This document shows, one piece after another, positions 1 to 5,113 of a stretch of DNA of 5,113 nt; positions within the stretch are counted from its first letter, which is position 1, and the number at the start of each line of letters is the position of its first letter. The stretch spans positions 1 through 5,113 of the forward strand of contig JAAEMC010000859.1 of the NCBI GenBank assembly GCA_024225895.1, in the 5' to 3' direction. This stretch comes from Desulfobacteraceae bacterium (GTDB taxonomy: Bacteria > Desulfobacterota > Desulfobacteria > Desulfobacterales > Desulfobacteraceae). Position numbers and translations under genes: made by a program. The notes beneath the pieces were generated by a model. The model worked only from the letters and a program-made list of their open reading frames with translations, had not been told where the DNA came from and searched no databases.

Positions 1-299
1 ATTGCATGGGCGGTCATGGCAATAATCGGAATTCGTGTAAGTGCAGCCGGCCTGGTTTTTGGAGGGCTGGGCATTGTATCCGACATTTTTAGTTCATGGT
101 CCCGAATTAAACGAGTGGATTCATATCCATCTATTTCAGGCATCTGTATGTCCATTAAGATTAAATCAAAGGGCTGCTGCTTGAAGGCCTTAAATGCTTC
201 CATACCTGTTTCTGCAAGGGTCACCTGGTATCCTGCCTGCATTAAATGATTCATGGCGATTTTCTGATTGGTTGGATAATCTTCTACCAACAGGATAAA
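1..299 (-). other. receiver domain 2, canonical, truncated by window edge
   Basis: Residues from about 1495 read FILLVEDYPTNQ, with acidic pair Glu1500-Asp1501, then DLILMDIQMPEIDG with phospho-acceptor Asp1544 (codon at 150-152), then RIPIIAMTAHA with conserved Thr1590. The window ends before the conserved Lys. Asp1544 to Thr1590 spans 46 residues against 30 in CheY, so about 16 extra, Pro-rich residues (MPSPPKTRP) lie between helix 3 and strand 4. Insertions here are common in hybrid-kinase receivers of this class. This is the expected acceptor for phosphate from His1113; an Hpt domain could follow beyond the edge. Confidence 0.95.
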
Positions 300-3200
300 G
301 AGATCTTTTTTTGGTACTATATCAGGAATATATTGTGCATTATGGTTGTTTGCTTCACCTGGAGTCTTTTTAGTTTTTCTAAGCGCAGAAATAATAATTT
401 GTTTCAGTTCATTTTTCCGGACTGGCTTGGACAGGTAACCGTTTATACTGTTTTCTATAGAAAGATTTGTCTTGGCCTTTTTGCCTATTGCGGTAAGCAT
501 GATGATGGGCAGGCTCTTGAACGCATCAGATGCTCTGATTGATCTTGCCAGTTCAAAGCCGCTCATACCATCCATATCATCGTTTTCGATTAATACGTCA
601 ACCCGTGTTTTTTCTTTTTTCTTTTTCGCTAAAATATCCATTGCTTCTGTTGGGTCCCGTGCAAGAGAAACCTCGCACCCAAAGGATGTTAAATACTGAT
701 CAAAAATATATCTGCTGGTTGAATTGCCGTCGATGAAAAGCACCTTAACTCCCTTAATATCATCTTGGGGTGCTTCTTTTTTAGGCTGCTTGTCAAATAA
801 AAGAGTGAACCAGAAAGTGGAGCCCTTTTTAGCTTCACTTTCAAGCCCAATATTACCACCCATAAGGTCCACAAGCTGTTTGGAAATGGTTGTACCAAGA
901 CCTGTCCCGCCATACTGCCTTGTAGTAGAACCATCAGCCTGGCTGAAGCTGTCAAATATTGTGTTCTGTTTTTCCCTGGCAATCCCGATGCCGGTATCAT
1001 TTATCGAAAACCTCAATTCAACCGTTGTTTTATCTTCGGTTACCAATTCACCTTTGATAAAGATTTCTCCCTCATGGGTGAACTTGATGGCATTGCTTGT
1101 CAGATTTACCAGGATTTGTCTTAGCCTTCCCGGGTCACCCATAAGATACCTTGGGATGTCTGGTGGTAAAAAGGAAATAAACTCAATGCCTTTATTATCA
1201 GCGCCAATGGCAAGAGAAGAACAGGCCTGCTCAAAGGTATGCCTTAAATCGAACTCAATTTTGTCAATGGAGAGTTTGCCAGCCTCAATTTTTGAAAAAT
1301 CAAGGATTTCGTTGATGATTCCCAATAGCTGGTTCGTTTCACTGTCTATGGTCTCAAGTATTGTTTTTAATTCACTATTGAGCTCATTTTCCATGGCTAT
1401 TTCAGCCATACCCATGATGCCGTTAATGGGCGTTCTGATCTCATGGCTCATATTGGCTAAAAATTCGATTTTTGCCTGGGCTGCAGCTTCTGCTTCGATC
1501 TTTGCCTGCTTGAGCCGTTTTTCAATTTCAATACGTTCCGCGATTTCAGCAGTCAGTTCCCGTGTGCGGCCGGCAACGATTTTTTCAAGATTGTCCTTGT
1601 GATCATTGAGTTCATTTTGAATTTTTCTGACAATGATAATTTGGGAAACCAGGCTTGAAAATATTTCCAGCGGCCGAATTGTCTCCCGAGTGGGTTTTTT
1701 ACCGGATTTTGAGTCCCCAAGTGAAATAATGCCCATTAGATTGCCGTCTGAATCATTCATGGCAAGAAAAAGCATATCTTGTGGATGCCAGGCGTCTTGC
1801 GGGTCTGCCTTGATTTTATCTGAAAAAAGATCAAGCTCTATCCCGGGGCTCCCTCTTTTTGTATGAGGCAGGTAACAAGCAAAACCGCCTATTTTTACCC
1901 CTGCACTGAAAATCTGCCTATAATCGTCTTTTAACACATGCCTGGATTTTTCATTGCTGATATTCTCCGGGGTAATTCCTTCAAACCCCAGAATTTCCCT
2001 GTAAGGGGGATAGTCGGTAAAATAAGAGATGATCAACTTTTTGTAATCTGAATTTTCTACAATTGCGCGGCTCACATATTCAAAGATTTTTTGATCATCC
2101 TTCATGGTGATGATGGAGGCTGCCACAAGGGATAATTCCTCAGTCTGACCTGAAAGATCCCTTATCTGTCTTTCCCTTTTCGAAATAATATCCTGGGCCT
2201 GCCGTCTGTCAATAGCCAAGGCAACCTGATCGGAAACAGAGATTAAAAGATCCATATCCTTTTGGGTAAAATATTCTGGATCGGTATAATGCTGGACTGC
2301 CATGACCCCGATGACCTTATCCCGGATAATCAATGGCACTCCTAACCAGATTAGCGGTACAGTACCGGTGATTTGTCTGCTTTCTTCCTTTTTTTTCAAT
2401 AATTCTCTGGTTAGAAATAAAGGTTTACGGCTTGTGATTACATCAAAGGTGATATAATTCTTATTTTTGCTGTAATCCACGGTAAAAGAGGTGGTGTCCT
2501 GGCCGTCACATTCATCCAAATAGAAGGGGAAATGCATGAGATGATTTTCTTGATCAATAATACTGATATAAAAATTGGGCAGGTCAATGAGAATGTTTAA
2601 CGAATCATAAATGGACTGATACAGGTCATCCAGGTTGCTGGTGGTGTTGACGGCATTGGATATACTAAAAAGGGTCTGGGTCAGTTTCTCGCTGTTTATG
2701 ATTTCTTCTAAGGCCCTTTTCCGGTCAATAGCCAGTGCGATTTGATCTGAAACAGCGATTAATAAATCTGTTTCTTTTTGGGTATAGTATTCAGGATTCT
2801 GGTAATGCTGAACTACAATAACACCAATCACTTTATCCTGTATTTTTAATGGAAATCCAAGCCATTGTTCCGGGATGGATCCCACCACCCGTCTGCCCAT
2901 GTTCTGAGCCCTGGCAATGATTTGGAGTCTGGAACTGAAAACAGCCTGTTTTGAAACAATGATATCCCGGGCCAGAATACCTGAAGAACTGACATTTTTA
3001 ATTTTCTGGTAAACATCACCGGTCTCATCCACATAATAGGGATATGAAATAATATCGTTGTGGGCATCATAAATTCCAATGGCAAAATTGCTGACATCAA
3101 TGATATCTCCCAATGATTGATGGATAGACCTGTATAAATCATTCAAATTTTCGGTTGTATTAACGGCATTGGATATGCTGAAAAGGGTTTTGGTTAATTT

Positions 3201-4781
3201 TTCATTTTGCTTGATTTCTTCCTGGGATCGTTTTCGGTCAATGGCCAGAGCCACCTGTTCAGAAACAATTGTGAATATTTCCAAATCCCTTTGGTCGAAA
3301 AGATCCGGGTCAAAATAACTCTGAGCAGCCATGTAGCCAATTACCTCTTTGTCTGCTTTAAGCGGGACTCCCATCCAGGTCTTTGCCCAGGTGCCGATGG
3401 CCTGCACTTTTATGCTTTTTTCTTTTAAACGCTTTCTATTGAGAAAAACCGGTTTTCCAAGGTGGATCACATCACTGCCAAGGGAACCGTCTCCCAAAGG
3501 AATGGACTCACCCTGCAAATCATCATACTGATCAACATAATATTCAAAACTAATGGTGTTGTCTTTTCTATTGTAGAGCCCGATAATGAAATTGGTCAGA
3601 TCAATGATCTTATTTAGGGACGAATGAATGGATTTGTATAATTCAGAAAGATCCTGGGTGGTATTTACTGCGTTGGAGATGGAAAAAAGGGTATGGGTAA
3701 TTCTTTCATTGTGCCTGATTTCTTCCTGGGCCTTTTTTCTGTCAATGGCCAGGGCAACCTGATCGGAAACGGAGATTAAAAGATCCATCTCCTTTTGCCT
3801 GAAATAATCAGGATCAGAATAATGCTGCATCGCCATGACACCAATTACATCATCTCTGATAATTAATGGGACCCCGAGCCATATTTTGGGTAAGGTCCCG
3901 ATCATCTGTTTTTGTCTGGCGTTGTCTTCCAACCTTTCCTGTGTCAGGAATAATGGTTTTTTATTTTGAACAACCTGGTTGGTAAGGGAGGCACTTTGTT
4001 CATAATTTTCAAGCCCCGAGGCAATGGTTTCCTGGGAATCGTGTTCATCAATAAAAAAGGGAAAGCTCATATTCTTTTTTTCTTTATCCACAAGGGCGAT
4101 AAAAAAATTGGGCAATTCAATGAGCATGTTCAGTGAATGATGGATTAAGTGATAGAGATCATCCAGATCGTCCGAGGTGTTGACAGCATTGGAAATTAAA
4201 AAAAGAGTCTGGGTAATCTTTTCAGTCTGCTTGATTTCATCCTCGGCCTGCTTTCTTTCTATGGCCACGGCCACGAATTCCGAGACTGAAATTAAAATAT
4301 CCAGATCACTCTCTTTATACGTGTTTTCAAATTTATAATTTTGGAGGATCAATGCCCCAAAGACCCGATCCCGTATTCTAAGTGGCGATCCAATCAGAAT
4401 TTTACTGGCGATCCCCAGTGTGGTTCCAGGTTGCTCTATATGCTTTTTGAGCATTTCTTCATGGGTGACCAACAAAGGCCTGTTCTCATTTATGACCCTG
4501 GCGGTATAAAATGATTTTTTACTGATATTAAAGATTTCACCCGTATCAGTATCCTTTTCATCCACAAAATAAGGATAGGTCAGAGAATCTTTTTCTCTAT
4601 GGTACAGGGCAATGGCAAAGTTATCCACATTAATGATTTTGCCAAGGCAGATGTGAATTTCTCTGTACAACTCATCAAGGTTCACCGCATGGTTTACAGC
4701 ATTGGCGATTTCAAACAATACCTTAATGGTTTTGTCTGCGTTTCTGGTGTCGGGGGAACTTTCTTTTACTGCACGTGCCAT
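1..4781 (-). CDS. multi-GAF hybrid sensor histidine kinase, 3' end cut by window edge
   Basis: The visible part is 1593 codons with no stop. Domain order by residue: GAF1 20-175, GAF2 191-347, GAF3 363-519, GAF4 531-690, GAF5 702-860, divergent GAF6 about 880-1046, coiled coil about 1046-1102, HisKA 1100-1170 with MSHEIRTP (His1113), HATPase_c 1212-1335 (Asn1226/Asn1230, DTGIG from Asp1262, GGTGLG from Gly1291), receiver 1 1345-1465, and receiver 2 from 1495 into the edge. The family autophosphorylates a His using ATP and relays phosphate to a receiver Asp; the target here is unknown. No hydrophobic segment is seen, so it is probably cytosolic. The ATG at 4781 is the only sensible start: an in-frame TGA lies at 4785-4787, one codon upstream, and GAF1 begins about 20 residues in. 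No Shine-Dalgarno sequence precedes it. Signal, ligand and gene name cannot be told from sequence; the kinase assignment itself is very secure. Confidence 0.97.
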   Translation of the reverse strand, partial: MARAVKESSPDTRNADKTIKVLFEIANAVNHAVNLDELYREIHICLGKIINVDNFAIALYHREKDSLTYPYFVDEKDTDTGEIFNISKKSFYTARVINENRPLLVTHEEMLKKHIEQPGTTLGIASKILIGSPLRIRDRVFGALILQNYKFENTYKESDLDILISVSEFVAVAIERKQAEDEIKQTEKITQTLFLISNAVNTSDDLDDLYHLIHHSLNMLIELPNFFIALVDKEKKNMSFPFFIDEHDSQETIASGLENYEQSASLTNQVVQNKKPLFLTQERLEDNARQKQMIGTLPKIWLGVPLIIRDDVIGVMAMQHYSDPDYFRQKEMDLLISVSDQVALAIDRKKAQEEIRHNERITHTLFSISNAVNTTQDLSELYKSIHSSLNKIIDLTNFIIGLYNRKDNTISFEYYVDQYDDLQGESIPLGDGSLGSDVIHLGKPVFLNRKRLKEKSIKVQAIGTWAKTWMGVPLKADKEVIGYMAAQSYFDPDLFDQRDLEIFTIVSEQVALAIDRKRSQEEIKQNEKLTKTLFSISNAVNTTENLNDLYRSIHQSLGDIIDVSNFAIGIYDAHNDIISYPYYVDETGDVYQKIKNVSSSGILARDIIVSKQAVFSSRLQIIARAQNMGRRVVGSIPEQWLGFPLKIQDKVIGVIVVQHYQNPEYYTQKETDLLIAVSDQIALAIDRKRALEEIINSEKLTQTLFSISNAVNTTSNLDDLYQSIYDSLNILIDLPNFYISIIDQENHLMHFPFYLDECDGQDTTSFTVDYSKNKNYITFDVITSRKPLFLTRELLKKKEESRQITGTVPLIWLGVPLIIRDKVIGVMAVQHYTDPEYFTQKDMDLLISVSDQVALAIDRRQAQDIISKRERQIRDLSGQTEELSLVAASIITMKDDQKIFEYVSRAIVENSDYKKLIISYFTDYPPYREILGFEGITPENISNEKSRHVLKDDYRQIFSAGVKIGGFACYLPHTKRGSPGIELDLFSDKIKADPQDAWHPQDMLFLAMNDSDGNLMGIISLGDSKSGKKPTRETIRPLEIFSSLVSQIIIVRKIQNELNDHKDNLEKIVAGRTRELTAEIAERIEIEKRLKQAKIEAEAAAQAKIEFLANMSHEIRTPINGIMGMAEIAMENELNSELKTILETIDSETNQLLGIINEILDFSKIEAGKLSIDKIEFDLRHTFEQACSSLAIGADNKGIEFISFLPPDIPRYLMGDPGRLRQILVNLTSNAIKFTHEGEIFIKGELVTEDKTTVELRFSINDTGIGIAREKQNTIFDSFSQADGSTTRQYGGTGLGTTISKQLVDLMGGNIGLESEAKKGSTFWFTLLFDKQPKKEAPQDDIKGVKVLFIDGNSTSRYIFDQYLTSFGCEVSLARDPTEAMDILAKKKKEKTRVDVLIENDDMDGMSGFELARSIRASDAFKSLPIIMLTAIGKKAKTNLSIENSINGYLSKPVRKNELKQIIISALRKTKKTPGEANNHNAQYIPDIVPKKDLFILLVEDYPTNQKIAMNHLMQAGYQVTLAETGMEAFKAFKQQPFDLILMDIQMPEIDGYESTRLIRDHELKMSDTMPSPPKTRPAALTRIPIIAMTAHA
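387..749 (-). other. receiver domain 1, degenerate (pseudo-receiver)
   Basis: Residues 1345-1465 have a receiver fold pattern: strand VKVLFID, strand VDVLIE, strand PIIMLTA and GYLSKPV. The phospho-acceptor position is Asn1400 (codon at 582-584) rather than Asp. Alignment is fixed by spacing: Asn1400 to Thr1430 is 30 residues and Thr1430 to Lys1452 is 22, the same as Asp57-Thr87-Lys109 of CheY. The acidic pair at the end of strand 1 reads Asp1351-Gly1352, so one metal-binding acid is also lost. Thr and Lys are kept. Phosphorylation in the usual way is not expected; a structural or regulatory role is inferred. Confidence 0.9.
777..1484 (-). other. histidine kinase catalytic core: HisKA dimerisation plus HATPase_c (protein domains)
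   Basis: A long charged helix with heptad character (GRTRELTAEIAERIEIEKRL region) leads into the HisKA H-box FLANMSHEIRTPINGI, with His1113 as phospho-acceptor encoded at 1443-1445. The second HisKA helix ends ILDFSKIEAGKL. The ATPase part has the N-box LVNLTSNAIKFT (Asn1226, Asn1230), the G1 box NDTGIGI (Asp1262, Gly1264, Gly1266), the F-box FDSFSQAD and the G2 box GGTGLG (1291-1296). All catalytic motifs are intact, so the kinase should be active. The sequence style is that of the BarA/ArcB-like hybrid class with an adjoining receiver pair. Confidence 0.96.
1644..2144 (-). other. sixth, divergent GAF-like domain (protein domain)
   Basis: Residues about 880-1046 sit between GAF5 and the kinase coiled coil. 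They begin with a helix LVAASIITMKDD and end with a strand GNLMGIISLGDSKSGKKPT followed by a helix RPLEIFSSLVSQI. This strand-turn-helix is typical of a GAF variant placed directly before HisKA in large sensor kinases, where the turn carries a D-x-x-x-G-x-x-P pattern (Asp1023 here). It lacks the NAVN and WLGVPL signatures of the five upstream units, so it was not made by the same duplications. A PAS-like fold is the alternative. The domain call is moderately sure and the ligand is unknown. Confidence 0.68.
2202..4724 (-). repeat. five tandem GAF-domain repeats encoded within the kinase
   Basis: Five homologous units follow one another. The conserved Ala in the (I/S)(A/S)NAVN motif falls at residues 28, 199, 371, 539 and 710, giving periods of 171, 172, 168 and 171 residues. 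Each unit shows NAVN, then DLYxSIHxSL, then NFxI, a (F/Y)P(F/Y)(F/Y)xDE strand, KPLFLT, a WLGVPLxIRDxVIGVM strand pair, a QHYxDP turn and a closing helix VSDQVALAIDRK leading into a charged linker (AxEEI). GAF1 is the most divergent and has LIGSPL where units 2-5 have W(L/M)G(V/F)PL. GAF domains bind small ligands, sense redox state or mediate dimerisation. No Cys-His bilin-attachment dipeptide is visible, so a phytochrome-type chromophore is unlikely. Units 1, 3 and 4 resemble each other in the strand ending Tyr-Tyr/Phe-Val-Asp; units 2 and 5 form a second type. Confidence 0.92.
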
Positions 4782-4788
4782 ATTTCAA

Positions 4789-4817
4789 ACAATAAAGAAA
4801 AAATCAAAAGAAATCAA
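4789..4817 (-). promoter_or_regulatory. weak second promoter-like element placed for a leaderless kinase mRNA
   Basis: Minus-strand TTGATT (4812-4817), a 17-base T-rich spacer and TATTGT (4789-4794) lie just upstream of the kinase ATG, with 7 bases between the -10-like box and the A of the ATG. Each hexamer matches consensus at 4 of 6 positions. If used, transcription would begin at or beside the start codon, which would fit the absence of a Shine-Dalgarno sequence. The T-rich tract makes chance matches likely. Confidence 0.2.
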
Positions 4818-4906
4818 ATGAATAACGCTCCGCGGACAGCGGTTAAAGGGCATGGGGATGGATTAAGGAAGATTTTTTCATCCACCATGGGCAATCTGAT
4901 TTCCAT
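4814..4906 (-). CDS. candidate 30-residue leader ORF, unknown function
   Basis: An ATG at 4904-4906 is preceded by GGAG (complement of 4913-4916) with a 6-base spacer, the only good ribosome-binding site seen upstream of the kinase. The ORF reads MEIRLPMVDEKIFLNPSPCP and then ten more residues, ending at TGA 4814-4816, 32 bases before the kinase start and in a different frame. An in-frame ATG at 4918 would add four residues. No transmembrane or metal-binding pattern is visible. It could be a leader peptide coupling translation to the kinase, the remnant of a gene, or chance. I recognise no family. Confidence 0.25.
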   Translation of the reverse strand: MEIRLPMVDEKIFLNPSPCPLTAVRGALFI

Positions 4907-4921
4907 ATGGATCTCCATCTG

Positions 4922-4945
4922 GGCCAGGTCATAAATATTATGGCC
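4922..4945 (-). other. small hairpin in the kinase leader
   Basis: On the minus strand GGCCA and TGGCC flank a 14-base interior that itself contains the inverted repeat CATAA-TAT-TTATG as an alternative pairing. Farther out, AAAGGGC (complement of 4974-4980) can pair with GCCCTTT (complement of 4845-4851), 7 perfect base pairs that would enclose the leader ORF start. A short CCGC/GCGG stem lies at 4830-4842. Together these suggest a structured 5' leader, but I match it to no known riboswitch, and there is no run of U directly after a strong stem to make a clear terminator. Confidence 0.25.
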
Positions 4946-4983
4946 TTATCCTTTACCAGACATCTATGTTGAAGCCCTTTGCG

Positions 4984-5006
4984 AACTAATTTTAATGGGA
5001 TTAGTT
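4984..5006. promoter_or_regulatory. perfect 7-bp inverted repeat overlapping the -10 box; possible operator
   Basis: AACTAAT (4984-4990) and ATTAGTT (5000-5006) are perfect reverse complements separated by 9 bases. The centre covers the candidate -10 box and the expected start region. A dyad in this position suits binding of a dimeric repressor. With A/T-rich arms it is unlikely to be a strong RNA hairpin. Its function is inferred from position only. Confidence 0.3.
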
Positions 5007-5017
5007 TACTGGCTCAA
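4989..5017 (-). promoter_or_regulatory. candidate sigma70-type promoter for the kinase transcript
   Basis: On the minus strand TTGAGC (5012-5017) is followed after exactly 17 bases by TAAAAT (4989-4994). The -10 box matches the consensus at 5 of 6 positions and the -35 box at 4 of 6. Transcription would start near 4982, leaving a leader of about 200 nt before the kinase ATG. It is the best -35/-10 pair I found upstream, but in AT-rich DNA such matches also arise by chance. Confidence 0.45.
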
Positions 5018-5113
5018 AGAGACAATATTTTGCAAATTACAAGGCAAAAGTAGAATTTTTTTCCAGAGGAATACATTAAGTTTTTTGAGGGTTAAAATTT
5101 TACTGCCAACGCA

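Larger units (their letters stand above)
4782..5113. other. upstream region of the kinase, no firmly supported gene
   Basis: These 332 bases are AT-rich and carry only the candidate promoters, dyad, small ORF and hairpins listed separately. At the right edge two frames are open but unrecognised. On the minus strand a frame enters at 5113 and stops at TAA 5006-5008 after 35 codons, which could be the tail of an upstream gene. On the plus strand a frame stays open from 4935 to the edge, with an ATG at 4995 and no ribosome-binding site. Both run across the candidate promoter and cannot both be coding. I see no tRNA, rRNA, IS end or CRISPR repeat. Confidence 0.5.

Noticed and set aside
724..1602. 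292-codon open frame on the plus strand
   Set aside because: It lies opposite the receiver 1, HATPase and HisKA coding region. Its translation is Ser/Leu/Ile-rich with no domain, as expected for the antisense of a conserved gene.
2846..3142. 98-codon minus-strand frame inside GAF4
   Set aside because: It is in a different frame from the kinase, whose frame gives conserved GAF motifs through the same bases.
2202..4724. Regularly spaced repeats that might suggest a CRISPR array or DNA satellite
   Set aside because: The period is about 504-516 bases, always a multiple of three, and the units diverge while keeping protein motifs. They are domain duplications within a gene.
2202..4724. Bilin-binding (phytochrome-like) photoreceptor GAF domains
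   Set aside because: No Cys-His attachment dipeptide or PHY domain is visible; the few cysteines are not at a conserved position across units.
4800..4842. GC-rich hairpin followed by a T-rich tract on the minus strand, as a possible intrinsic terminator
   Set aside because: The stem is only 4 bp and the T tract is interrupted and begins several bases after it. A terminator directly before the kinase start would also need an attenuation role for which I see no other support.
4599..4934. 111-codon plus-strand frame spanning the kinase start
   Set aside because: Most of it is antisense to GAF1, which is clearly coding on the minus strand. It has no recognisable domain or ribosome site.

Overview
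The window holds one very long protein-coding gene on the minus strand plus its upstream region. The gene starts at 4781 and stays open for 1593 codons to the left edge of the window, where it is cut inside its last visible domain. I read this frame triplet by triplet and found no stop codon or frameshift. It encodes a soluble, multi-sensor hybrid histidine kinase. In order it has five tandem homologous GAF-type sensor domains (period 168-172 residues), a sixth divergent GAF-like domain, a coiled-coil linker, a HisKA domain (phospho-accepting His1113), a HATPase_c domain with N, G1 and G2 boxes, a degenerate receiver, and a canonical receiver truncated by the window edge. No membrane-spanning segment or signal peptide is apparent, so a cytoplasmic sensor is inferred.

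Layout: 1-299 is receiver 2 (partial); 387-749 is receiver 1, a pseudo-receiver whose phospho-acceptor Asp is Asn; 777-1484 is the kinase core; 1644-2144 is GAF6; 2202-4724 is the five-fold GAF array; 4782-5113 is a non-coding or weakly coding AT-rich upstream region. That region contains a plausible sigma70-type promoter (4989-5017) overlapped by a perfect inverted repeat, a candidate 30-residue leader ORF with its own GGAG site, and a second weak promoter-like element placed for near-leaderless transcription of the kinase, whose ATG lacks a visible Shine-Dalgarno sequence.

How it would work (inference from family knowledge): ligand or redox signals read by the GAF stack are passed through the coiled coil to the HisKA/HATPase core. 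The core autophosphorylates His1113 and passes phosphate to Asp1544 of receiver 2, while receiver 1 probably acts structurally. The downstream partner (an Hpt domain or response regulator) lies outside the window.

Organism: the moderately AT-rich DNA, the oversized hybrid kinase with repeated 'ISNAVNTT...DLYxSIH' GAF units, and the divergent GAF variant resemble proteins I associate with free-living, sulfate-reducing Desulfobacterota such as Desulfobacteraceae. This is an impression from protein style, not a proof.
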